NCBI GenBank assembly: GCA_964007475.1
Contig: OZ023274.1
Coordinates: 32,684,861 to 32,748,860 of the forward strand
DNA length: 64,000 nt
From: Hybos culiciformis
Lineage: Eukaryota; Arthropoda; Insecta; Diptera; Hybotidae
Direction of reading: 5' to 3'
The position numbers and the translations under genes were made by a program. Under the pieces are notes generated by a model. That model had not been told where the DNA came from. It saw only the letters and a program-made list of their open reading frames with translations, and did not search any database. This document shows positions 25,779 to 37,400 of the stretch, one piece after another; position 1 is the stretch's first letter; every line of letters starts with the position of its first letter.

Positions 25779-28700
25779 CTATTCGAATGGAACAATTTCA
25801 AATTCTGAAGGTAAATCACATCCGGTGTAAGAATCATTATCATGACAATATTTAATCAATTGAGACCAATTGCTGTCCAACATCAACAAATGTGGATTGC
25901 CAAATATAACTAATAATGATTTAGCTCTCGAAATTGCAACATTCATTCTTTTTTCGCTTTGCACAAAGCCAAGTGTGTATTTTAAATCTTTAGCAATTAA
26001 TTTCTTTGAAGATCGAACGGTTGATATTAAAATAATATCCTTTTCCTAAAAGAATAAGAAATATAAGTTTTTTATATTATTTTTGTAACGAATTATCACA
26101 GATTCTTAAGGATAATTTCTGATACTAACTTGCCCTTGAAATTCTTCAACTGAGCCAACTTTAGGCATAAATTCTCTTTTCAAATGGCTGGCTTCTAAAA
26201 GAACACGAATTTTTTTTACTTGTTGCTGGTATGGTGTAATAATTCCAATATTTTTCGGCGAAATATTTTCGTGATTTAATAGTTTCAATACAAAAGAGAC
26301 AAGCTAAAATTAAAATAATAATGAGATTCAATTATTTTAGAGCTTAGTAATCACTAGAAACTGAGGAAGTTTTTCAATTTCATTTATACAAAAAAAAAAT
26401 TCGTCCTCTTTGTTACCAGTGAAAACAGTTGCTTCTTTTCATACCGTTCGACATTCTTCTCCATTATACCAAGACGGTGAGTCACTGTCTTGTCGATTTT
26501 CACCACGAATGCCGTGAAAAATAACACCAAAATTTTTCTGACGAGTGTCTGGTTTCGAAATATTTAATGATTTCAATAATACTGCTTCAGAGCTTGTTTC
26601 AGCGTCTATTTCAGGTTGAAGTTCATCGTCATAAAATAATTTATTAAAAGTATTCAAAATACATGGTAAAGAACGATAATTATAAATTAGTTTCGTTACT
26701 AAATTTTGATTGTATCCTCCATTCGTAATATAGCGTTGACGATCTTTAGCATATGGCGCAGTCTTCAAAAGTCTAGAAACAAATGATACATCTAATCCTT
26801 TATCTGCCGCGTATTTATTGATTACAACTGGTCCTAATTGGAGAGGATCCCCAGCTAATATAACTTGACCTTGACTGCTATCAATTTGTGAGATAACAAC
26901 CATTACCTCTGGTTCCAAACATTGACCTGCTTCATCAATTATCGCATGCGTAAAATGATCACGGGGAAATTTAATATGCAAAAGATTTCCCAATGTCATA
27001 CAAGTGCCTATTAAAATTCTACTTAATAATAATTGACTTTTGCGGCATTTTAAAATAAGCCCAGATTCAGTAACTTGGGTGCTAGATTTTGTACTACCCT
27101 CAGCAGCTATATCAACTGTAGCACAATATTTTTTCAAATGTTCTGGCAATAAATTATTTTCAACAGCATTATGGCCAACCAGTCGAAGAAAATCACCAGG
27201 CACTAAAACATTTGATTCAACAAGTCTTGTAGCTAAAAGATCTGCCGCGGAATTCGAAGATGCAGCAACTGAAAAAAAAAAAATTAACAATTAAAGACAA
27301 TATCTTTCAGAATATTTAATAAATATATATCAGCAATTCAAGTCGATTTGCCTTAAAATAAAAAAAACTAAAAATCATAAATATTATTTTCTTATTAAAA
27401 CGTTTTTATTAGTTCACTTTGTTGTTCGGTACAAATTTTGTAATCAATTTTTCAGGCAATTCTAGATGAGATAGAGGCTCGAAAATTGAAGCATAGGTCG
27501 GAAATGGATGACAATGCAACATAATGTAAAAATTTTTGTGGTTCCACGGTTCTATCCATGGTTCTACTGATTCCGAAATCATGCCACTGTACCGATTTGG
27601 CTGAAATTTTGAACTTAAGTAGCATTGGGATCCGAAATGGTTATAGAATATTAGAAATTTTCATCCGAGGCTCCGACGGGAGGGCTACCTTAGAAGCCGG
27701 TTTTGGAATTTACTTATATTCCGATAAAATGTTGTAGCGTTGGACACGAAAAGCCTATTTAAAAAACTGGATATTGAAAGGCCCTCAACTGTTACGCCAG
27801 GGCTCAATTAGGGGCTATACAACAAATTTCAAAATTTATATTTTTATGGCTAAATTCGATTCAAATAAGATTAAAAAGGAAAAAATAAATAAATAAATAA
27901 AAAAAATAAATTTTAAAAACAACGTTTTTATAACGGAATAAAATAACTAAAAAGTAAAAAATATAATCAGATAATAATTGATAACCTCATATCGATTTCC
28001 CTGAAAATTAATTCTCACGAAAAACGTGGGGCGCCTAAAATTGAACATTTTTATCAATATTGTTTATCTCACGCGCCCCACGTTTTTCGTGAGAATTAAT
28101 TTTCAGGGAAATCGGTATGAGGTTATCAATTATTATCTGATTATATTTTTTACTTTTTAGTTATTTTATTCCGTTATAAAAACGTTGTTTTTAAAATTTA
28201 TCAAAATTCTAAAAAAGCATGTAAAATTATTTTTACAATTATTATTCATTAATAATTTTATTTATATTAGTTAATTTTTGATAGTTAAAATTATACAATA
28301 ATATGTATGGTATATAACGGAAAGAAATTTTGTATACCTAATATTCTTGATTTTGAACAATTTCGTACTAGTTGTAAAATAATTTCAATTAATGTCATTG
28401 TTTTTCCGGTACCAGGTGGTCCAAATATTATATAAGGCATTGGTCTAGCTTCAGCACGCAAAACATTTCTAATTGCTATTTTTTGTACATAATTCAATTT
28501 AGGATTGAACCATTCAAATTTTTTCTTAGTTGAACTTAAAATTAACTCATTCTCATTATCTAAATAACAGTCAATTTGAGGTGAATCTTTACACAAAATT
28601 CTTGTTGGAAATAAAAATTCATCACCAAAAACTTTCTTCACATTTAAAAGAGCATGATGTTGTTTCCGGAAACTTGAACGTGAAAATTGAAAATATAAAC

Positions 28701-31241
28701 GATAATCTTCTCCATTGTATTTCTGATGAAAATTGCTATTGAATTTGACTAAAATATAATCAAACATAACTTTGTGAATGTAAGCTTGGTATCCTTCGTT
28801 TGATTTTTCGTTATTAGTTTGAGTACCGATTGGTACAGCTTGTAAACTGTCACCTATCACCAATGATGGTCTTTTTTCAGCTAAATTATCGATATTGAGA
28901 CGAAGATATTCACCTTCGCGGGTGAAATGAGCACGTTGCCTGTCATATTGTCGCATTTGAATACCTTGTTCGATTTCCTCTAAATGTAATAAAGTTTCAA
29001 ATCTTGGAACATAATTGTTGGAAGACAAGTTTTTTGCCATGCTGTGCGATATTTCTTCGATTCTTTCTTCCATATCCTTGCGATCATTAGACTTCCACAC
29101 GGCATCTTGTAAGCGTTCTGGTACTGCAAAGTAACCTAGGCGATTTTCAACAAAGCGAGGACGTATATTGGGAGCAACCCCAGGTGTTATAAAACGTTTT
29201 CGCATTGTCTCAACAATTATGCCACATTGATAACGATTTTGAGTTTTACCACCTCGCCTACTGTATTTAATAACATCTACTTTATAGTCAGACATTGACT
29301 GATTACCAACATCAACGGCAATTTTTCGGCCAATACGAAATTGATAAAAAATTTTCTCCTCAGATTCGAGTTGTTTATCAAAAACTATTTCGAAATATTC
29401 TTCTCTTAGTCCAATATTTTTAGCCTCTGCTATTAACTCGAACGTAAATACATCATTAATGTCCAAGTAAATTGGGTCATTATTGGTTGGACTTTTTAGT
29501 CTAAGCTGTGATTCGTGTTTTTTCCCTTTGAAATGCCATGATATGATTTTATGTGGCATTTTACCTATAAAATTAAAATCAAAAATTTAACAATGATTTT
29601 CTTTATTTATGTCTATAATACAACTAATTAGAAGTAGAAGTCTCAGAATTATAATTATAATGTCAATACATTTGTTCTAAAAATTTCAAACACCAATATT
29701 TAATGTCGACAGTTACAAGATGACAGGAAAATATCGAACCTAAAAAAAGTATAGTCCTTTATAACTAAGTGAAAAAAGATATAATAATGTCATAGCTTAT
29801 TGTTCAGAAAATCGAAATTGATTCTATAATCTCTAATGGAAAATTAACTTACCATTATTTTTCACATCCAAACAAAACTCTTTCTTTTTATTCAAATCTG
29901 ACAACTTTATATGAAAATTATCAGTTATTTCAATACCATTTTTATTTGATAACATCGAAGCTAATATTTCATCATATTCATTATTTTTTTGGTCTTCTCT
30001 CTTTTTTTCCAAAATTTTAATTTTAGTACAACGCCATGTGCATTTCTCTACAATTTTATTACAATGAGCTCCATCGTTTTCAATGCATTCAATTTCAACT
30101 AAATCTCCAGCTGAAGGTTTATAAGTTCCATCTAAAATATCAAATAAAAAATAAATTTGTTCTTCTTCAAAAATTCCATAATTGTCTCCAACTTCAGAAA
30201 TATAACATTTTCGAGAATCAGTACGATGAGCCGTTAGTTCAAACACTTCCAATATTTCGCCGGCTGTGTCAGTGAATTTTTTGTCAGTTTGTACATAACA
30301 GTGAGCTACAACTAAATCACCTAATTGAGGTACAAAATCAATTGAAACTGAGTCCATTTCAACAGAAATATTTTCATCCGATTTTACAATTAATCGAAAC
30401 CGAGTTTTTTCAATCACAATGCCTAAATAATTATGTTTATGTTTTTGAAAATATTCGGGTTGTTTCCTTTGTAAATCTGATGCTTCGATATCTAAATACT
30501 CTTCCGTTGGAGCTTCAAAAGCATATTCAATTATATTGAGAATTTTTCTGACTCGAATTTGTTCATCGTCTTCATCATCTGTGCATTTCATTTTATAAGC
30601 TAAATACTCAACTTTGCAGCCAATTTGTAAATCACTTAAAAGGTTTGTGCTCACATGATTTATATTAAAATGTAAAACATTATTAATTACAGCACGATCA
30701 CCATTAATTTGTGTAATAATACCTACAAAATAATAAAATCAGATTAGACGAAAATTTCTTGAAATGGAGTTTTAGACTCTTGCACTACACGTATTGTTCT
30801 CGAGTTAAAGCAAATAAAATAATTTTGATTGTAAAAGGAAACAGTGGGATTTGCAACTAATTGAATATTCAATTTGTCTAGACTAACTTGGCCACAAACA
30901 AATAGTTAAGTACGCTGCTCCTAGGTGTTGAAACTTTTTTGACAAACTAATAATAGTAAAACAAAAACATTATTATAACAAAAATAGGATAGAAAGATTG
31001 TGATATGTAGAAATCAAAGTTTACCAGTTCCTTTAGAGCAATCAGTTTCAGATATTTCTTTTATTTTTTCACTCTCCTCTTTGTGTTCATAAACATTACT
31101 ATCTCGCTGAAATGGAATAAAATAATTTTCAGCTTCAATTTCTTTTTCAATAACTTCATTCAATTCTTCAAATTCACGTTCTAATTCCTTTCTAGCTGCA
31201 GAAGGATTAAAAAAATGTATAATTGGCCTTAATAAAAACAT
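25779..31241 (-). CDS. armi: Armitage/MOV10L1-type RNA helicase (piRNA pathway), six exons
   Basis: Superfamily 1 (Upf1-like) 5'-3' RNA helicase. In flies Armitage feeds piRNA precursors to Zucchini at the mitochondrial surface, and mouse MOV10L1 does the same job. Minus-strand exons, 5' to 3': 31241-31025, 30722-29853, 29564-28338, 27268-26445, 26303-26130, 26045-25779; 1,192 residues, close to the fly protein. The N-terminal half has OB/cold-shock-like repeats ([15 protein letters not shown] and similar). Helicase motifs: GPPGTGKT (about 745), [15 protein letters not shown] (about 883), [39 protein letters not shown], and [21 protein letters not shown] near the C-terminus. All motifs expected for an active ATPase are present. 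The protein starts [11 protein letters not shown], hydrophobic and possibly a membrane or mitochondrial signal, followed by an acidic coiled segment. Intron 3 carries a dispersed repeat and a palindromic MITE. Paralogue MOV10 is the alternative, but the cold-shock-like N-terminus favours Armitage. Confidence 0.92.
27575..27845 (+). repeat. Dispersed repeat, partial copy in armi intron 3
   Basis: Contains the phrases GATTTGGCTGAAATTTTGAA, TATTCCGATAAAATGTTGTAG and GGGCTCAATTAGGGGCTATA. The same phrases occur at 43011-45785 (same orientation) and at 56041-56785 (opposite orientation). This copy lacks both of the ends shared by the other two. Confidence 0.75.
27906..28201. mobile_element. Palindromic MITE in armi intron 3
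   Basis: Two near-perfect arms of about 125-130 bases. The left starts ATAAATTTTAAAAACAACG, passes GATAATAATTGATAACCTCA and ends at CACGAAAAACGTGGGGCGC. The right arm (from about 28072) is its complement, ending GTTTTTAAAATTTAT. The loop is about 40 bases (28033-28072). As RNA, either strand would form a long hairpin. No target duplication could be fixed in the A/T flanks. Confidence 0.85.
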
Positions 31242-31315
31242 TTTTCTTAAAATTCTTCTACTGATTAATTGTGTGAAATTAAATTTTAGTGAGAATTTTA
31301 ATAATTTTTTTTGTA

Positions 31316-32483
31316 TTATTCAATTGGATCATACATCCATTCGGTTTCTTTAATAAAATTTAATTCTCTTCTCAAATTTTGTATTCGTCTTAAATGATTC
31401 TCTTTTTGAATTTTTGGCTCTAAAAACTCTTCAGTGTAAACAATGTAATTTAACAATGCCGTATTTTTATTATCTTCTTTGTCTTGAGATTGCTGTGTCG
31501 GAGTTGGAATATTGGACTCAGATGTTGTTGTCGATGGTTGTGAAGTTGTTGGATTTTCACAATTTGGCTTATTAAACTATAAATAGATAAAAATATTTAT
31601 CAATATTTAATATATGAATTGAAAAAAAAAACTGAAATCTCAAGTTGATTTTATGATGTAGAAGAAGGAGCTGAATGTTTTCAGTATTATTATGTAATCA
31701 TATCGTAACATTTCTGAAATAATTTAAATTTGAGAAATTATTATGATAGTTATTAATTATAATTAGGATAAATAGACCGTTGAAATCGTATTCTCCATTC
31801 ATATCAAGTGAAAAAATAATTGAATAGAATAGGTTGATATTATAGTTGATTTTTAGGATCGTTCATAAGGATTGACTGTAAAATTTCTTTATAAAATTTA
31901 AAAACATTTCAACAAATCCCGTACATTTCATGTAATCTAATGACTTTCACAGCACTTTCCGGCTTTCAAATTTTGCGGCCCCCTTCAGAAAAATATATAT
32001 AAGTAGAAAAAGTGAATGTGATAGGCATGGCATTTTTAAAATAGATGATACTTACCTGCCTAAATAGGTAATGTAGGTTATACGGCAGACAAGTTTTGAA
32101 TAACCTAGATAGAAAAGTACCCAACGCGATGTTGCGTTTACAATAGGTACATGATAACCTAATTATATAGCCGCATATAGAAAATTAAAATAAGTAGGTA
32201 GGTGAGGCAGATTTTTGGATAATCATGTTCGCGTCGAAACTTTTAACAATAACCTCATTTTATTGATAGATATTTAGATGGTGGCTAACGCTAAGTAAGT
32301 AGGTATTTTAGGTGATCTCAAATTTCACCTCTACAACTGAAATTTTTTTAATCAAAAATTTCTTACTTCGGTTAAATCGGCAATTCCCCCAGTTCCTGTG
32401 TTTGTTATTAAAGTTGCTACTGTTGAAAAAATCTGATCACGTTGTTGTTGTTGTTGCTGGTCACTGTTCCCAGATTCTGACAT
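31316..32483 (-). CDS. Small two-exon gene, 125-residue protein, family not firmly recognised
   Basis: Minus-strand exons 32483-32367 and 31576-31316, joined in phase 0 through a GTAAGA donor and a TTTATAG acceptor. The frame is open to a TAA. I chose the start MSESGNSD; an in-frame upstream ATG at 32576 would add a Lys-rich stretch that looks like 5' UTR. The protein has a Gln run, a Thr/Ser/Pro-rich middle, then a C-terminal helical segment (LRRIQNLRRELNFI) ending ETEWMYDPIE. That ending resembles the C-terminus of anaphase-promoting complex subunit 16 (human: DEWRFKPIE), and the size fits, but the match is short and my confidence in the name is low. It lies 75 bases upstream of the armi start codon in the same orientation, so the armi promoter must overlap this gene's 3' end. 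Confidence 0.7.
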
Positions 32484-33377
32484 ATCTATTTGCAAACAAT
32501 TTTTTGAAATTAAAAAAATCCAAAAACAATTTATGGATTTGGTGGTGGTTGCACCTTTTTTTTGTTTTTCTTTCACAATATAGGTATTCGAAAAATTTTA
32601 AAATAAAAGTAACTGAACTGAAATTATTAAAATAAAAAATTAAATGCCTAATACAAGACTTTATCCAAAAATTTAATAATTAAAAATTTTTGAACAGTTT
32701 TTTGTTGGATTCGAAGTGAAGCCGGTCATAAAAGATTTTAGGTAAGCCGCAAGCAATTTAAAAAAGGAGAATTATATGAAACAAAATTCCAATTCCAAAT
32801 TGAAAGTGAATAATAACCACTCCACTATAAGCTAGTATCCAATCCAGTGTTTCTCAACAGGTGGTCCGCCGCCCAACAATTTTGATGGTCCAGAACTTTC
32901 TTATATTTATTAAATATCTGTTAGGATTTTGGTTGTGATTTATTAATATTATTTGCATCATCAGATGCACTTCTCGTAGTGCATAATAATAATAATTTAA
33001 ATTTAGTTCAAAAATCATCTATTTTTAATTATTTCTGATGACAAATAATAATGCAGGGAAATATTTTACGTACAAAATTACTACACTATGCTACTCCGCA
33101 GATGTGGGTACTTTTCCTATACATTTTAATTAATTAATAGAGCTTAAATAAACTTTAAATTTGTCAATTTTCATACAAATCTTAATAAGGATTCACCATA
33201 AAAGAGAAATTCACTATTTCACAACAACAAAAAAGATTAGGAATTTGAAATTCTGTACTTCAAATTCCTTTCGCAATTTATAAATTGCCACCAGAGGGAC
33301 TTGCTGTCTGTTGTGTTCATATACTTTCTAGTTTTTAATGCTGTGCTGTCCAGCTGTTTTATCTGTCACGATGTCAA
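32484..33377. other. Intergenic DNA with a lone hAT-like end
   Basis: No coding exon seen. At 32845 the sequence CAGTGTTTCTCAACAGGTGG matches the typical start of hAT terminal repeats, but I could not find its complement downstream, so it would be a truncated element. The rest is AT-rich. The 5' end of the 125-residue gene lies just to the left. Confidence 0.4.
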
Positions 33378-34166
33378 TTACACAATTTGGGCGACAACAA
33401 TAAACGACGGCGACGTCAGCGATATCTCTTAAGTGAACACAATTACAGCGACTACGACGAAAGCTTTAATAGAAAAATATAAAAATTAATATTTTATTTT
33501 TTGAATAATCGTGTCTGAATCTGAAAATAAATTTTCAAAGCCTGCTGTTTTTAAATTTAAGTAATTTGACACTTTTAAAAAAATATGTTATCGTTGTGCC
33601 GAACAACAAAAATTAAAAACAATTTTAATTTTTAGCAGCGCGATAAAGTCGATTGTCGTTGGTCGACTGAATTGTGTTTATTCATTCTCATTTATGCCTT
33701 GTTTTTAAATATATGGTTTCTATTTCTCTTTTGACATTTGCGTCAGCGTTACCAACTTAGGAGTTTTCCCCCTAAATTTAGGGGTTTTTTTTGTTGACAG
33801 AGGGATTTTTAGGGGGTAATTTGTTTCAGGGGTTTTTTTAGGGGTATGATGTATGATCTTAAAAGCGAAGATTTAGATGACATTTGTAATATTTGTGATT
33901 GCATTTCATAAGATACCTTATTTGCTAATTTTATTATAAATAAATAATTTTATTATTTATATAATTTACGATGTGCGTTATATATTTTTCTTCAAGCATC
34001 TATTTGAAATCCTCATAGGTATATAAGTATAGCTGTTATAAATCTATAAAAAAAAATTTAGGGGTTTTTTAGGGGGAAATTTTATTTTTTTAGGGGGAAA
34101 CATTTGAAGAGGTTGGTAACCCTGATTTGCGTTGTTGCGTTGTGGTTGTCGCCCCAATTGTGTTGT
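33378..34166. repeat. Inverted repeat enclosing a hAT MITE, upstream of importin-4 copy A
   Basis: ACACAATTTGGGCGACAACA at the left (about 33380-33400) is complemented by TGTGGTTGTCGCCCCAATTG at the right (34141-34160), with further matching GTTG/CGAC blocks inward. A 381-base hAT MITE sits within the right arm. Two readings are possible: an older inverted-repeat element later hit by the MITE, or inverted promoter-proximal sequence. It ends about 280 bases before the importin start codon. Confidence 0.5.
33744..34124. mobile_element. hAT-type MITE with perfect 8-bp target duplication
   Basis: The left end CAGCGTTACCAACTT and right end GTTGGTAACCCTG are inverted with one mismatch. Inward of each comes a CCCCCTAAA/TTTAGGGG-rich block. 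ATTTGCGT flanks both sides (33736-33743 and 34125-34132). The 381-base interior has several AGGGGTTTTTT motifs and no coding capacity. Confidence 0.85.
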
Positions 34167-34443
34167 TAGTACATTATTCACATTTTTAATTTTTAAAATT
34201 TAAAGAAAAAGAAAAGAACTAGTGGTAAAGTTTTTGCACATTTTGATGATTGGGATGGTGATTTGTGAATTTAAAAATTTAATTTAAGCGGTTTGTTTTG
34301 TTAAAAGAGCTTGTTGATTGAAAAGAATTTAAATATATTTATAAAAGAAAAATTATTCAAATTCAATAATTTTTTTATTTATTTAAAATTTAAACAATTT
34401 TTTTAAATATTTTTTGTTTTTTAATTATAAAATTGAACAAAAT

Positions 34444-37400
34444 ATGGAAGAAATTATTGAAAATTTATTATTGTCAGATACCGAAGCAATAAAAAAGGTA
34501 ACATAAAATAAGAAAATTTTATAAAAAAAAAATGAAAACACGTGGTGTGTGGTGTGGTGGCAAAATTTTGCATTTTCCATTTTAATTTAAAATACAAAAA
34601 TTTTTTAATTTCTTGTTTGTCCCTCCTCACATTCATATCGTTTGTTCTGCTTGAGCGGTAAATGAAGCTAGCGTTTACCAAGATTTTATAATTCGCATTT
34701 TGCATTACCATGATGAAATAAATCGTAGCGTTTAATTTTTATTTTTTTTTTCTCCTTTAAAATTTTATTTTATATATTTTTAAAGTCTGTCTCTAATCTG
34801 ACTTTAATTTAAGGTTGGTACATTGAGTAGTTATCTAAAAGGTGGGTTCGTTCCTTATAAACTTTTACTCATTTCTATTTAAAACTGAGACACCAAATAG
34901 GTGAATAATGGTTTTTGTACATCTTGTTTCATCTTTGACTCTTTGAATTTCGGATGATTGTGATCCATCAAAATTAGTATCTACCTACATTAAATTATTT
35001 TTTTAATAATTCCATCCTAATAATAATGCAATAATAGGCTAAAGTGCCGTTTCCTTGAAATTGTCAGAATGGCCTGAAACTTGGAGGGGGGGTAGAGGCG
35101 GTGCCCAAACTTCCAAAACTGAAATCAGTTTTTGGGGCTCGGGCCCCGTTTCGGAGATAGAGCCCCCCAAAGTTTTCATACATTTTGTATGGGCAATTTT
35201 TTTTTTTGCTCGATTTGCCCCATTTTTTTTGTAGAGAGTGTAGGGGTACCCCAAAACTAGAAGGTGGGGTGGGGGGCGGCGGGCGGGTTGTCTGGTGGTT
35301 GGTCAGTGTGATTTGCGGCGCCAGCCGCAAATCCCACTGACCAACCACCATACCGCCCGCCCGCCGCCCCCCACCCCCCTTCTTGTTTTGGGGCACCCCC
35401 TTTACCCTTTTCCCAAAAATAGGGCCAATCGGCCAAAAAAAAAAATTTCCCATACAAAAATGTATGAAAACTTTGGGGGGCTCTATCTCCGAAACGGGGC
35501 ACGAGCCCCAAAAACTGATTTCAGTTTTGGAAGTTTGGGCACCGCCTCTACCCCCCCTCCAAGTTTCAGGCCATTCTGACAATTTCAAGGAAACGGCAAT
35601 TACACCCAATAATATTATATAGGCACCTATCGGTTTTATAAAATGTAGAATATAATAATTTTATAATATACCTACCTACCTAAATACAAAAGAATATTTC
35701 AATTATAATTGTCAGTTTTATAGAAAATAGATCATAAGGTATTTGTATTTAGGTACTTATATAATATTTTCTAACTTATATAATTAGAACCCATTATTAA
35801 ATATTAATTAAATAAATCAATTAAATTATATTGATGGGTGAAAAATATTTAAATCAATCAATTAAATAGTAAAATTAACAAAAAAAAAAAACAAATCATA
35901 AATGAAGTGTCCAGTTTTTTGTCCAGATTTCTTTAGATTGGAAACAATAAAATTTCAATTTGTAGTTAGAAATTTAATTTGTATAAATTATTGAGCGCAT
36001 CTATTTAAATCATTTTTGCAAAACAAAGATTCCCAAATATTTTAATCATGTAGGTACCTACACTTATTATAATTTACAAAGCGTTTAGATTTAGAGAAAC
36101 AATATCAAACATTTAGGTGGGGAAGTAGGTGTCTATTAATGTTGGAAGATATTAATAGGTATTTACAAAAGAAAAGAAAAACGCTCCGTTTCTATTTTGT
36201 ATCGTGTAGGTATATAGCAGGGGTGTCAACTAATTTTTCTATAAGATCTACTTCGCGCAGTAAAAATCATCTGCGATCTACTTTTTCTAAAAGTAGGAGT
36301 AAAAGGAGAAGGCAATATTTATTGTGTTCGTCTGTTAAATTAGTTCGGTATTTCGACTTTATTATTTTCATTTGTGAAAATGCTCATTCGCACAAATATG
36401 TCCAACCAAAACTGGCGTATAAATTTTCAGCAAATTTTTTTACATTCGGATATTTATCTTCCACTAAATATTTCCAGAATTTATTTTCGGAAGCTCTTGC
36501 TTTAATATAAATATCATTTTGTAAAGTTATAATTTCTGGTTCAAGTGTAATATATCCATATCAAAAATAGTTGAAAAGTTTTTGCTTTAATATTGCTATC
36601 AAATGGAAAACTCATAAATAAAACCACATTATCAAGTTTTTTAAATCTTCGAAACGGTTACCGAATCCTTCAATAACGTTCTTAATTTCTTTGATATATT
36701 TAGTAGAAGCAGAACTTTTTAATTGCGCCAACATGTTTGGAAAATTAGATAAATTTTTTTGATTCTTGAAATTGAAAATTGTAATTTGAAAGGAAATAAA
36801 TATCTGAAATATGAATATTTATTGGCGATCAACCTAAAATCATTACGCGATCGACCAGTAGATCGCGATCGACGCTATTGACACCTCTGGTATAAAGGTA
36901 CTAATATTTCTAGACGTCGTTTCTCTTACTCACCTTTCAGTTTCTCTTACTCAACTTTCAGTTGCTCTTTGAAAAGTTCTGTAGGTACCTACTTTAGAAG
37001 ATTCGATTCTTTCAATTTACTACATAAAAAGTACCTACATCTGAATATTAAATCCTCTTTAAAGATAAAGATGCCTAGATCAATTTAATAAATAAAAAAT
37101 TAAAATGAATGCCTAAATAATTTATGTGGCGAGCACTACCGGGAACATAAGTGGTTACTTAAGTTATAACATAAGAAAGAAAGTTTAATCATTAATAAAT
37201 AATAATTATAATGAGTTAGACAGAAAATTACTTTCACAACATAAGAACATTTAGAAAAAAAAGATTTTATTATTTTAAACAACATTTTTAACAAGTTCTT
37301 TTTTTTTTTTTGTAAAAGTACCGACACTTATATATAAAAGAGTTTAATAAAACTAATAAATTTATAAACTAAACATTGAAACTAACTAAATTGAGAACTT

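Noticed and set aside
32845..32865. Complete hAT element starting at CAGTGTTTCTCAAC
   Set aside because: No complementary end or matching 8-bp flank found downstream, so only a lone end is supported.
35064..35609. Open frames of up to 181 codons on both strands
   Set aside because: They mirror each other across the palindrome at 35045-35598 and encode low-complexity Gly/Pro-rich sequence.
36139..36510. 123-codon plus-strand frame as a gene
   Set aside because: It overlaps the antisense hAT transposase remnant; the recognisable coding signal is on the minus strand and is broken.
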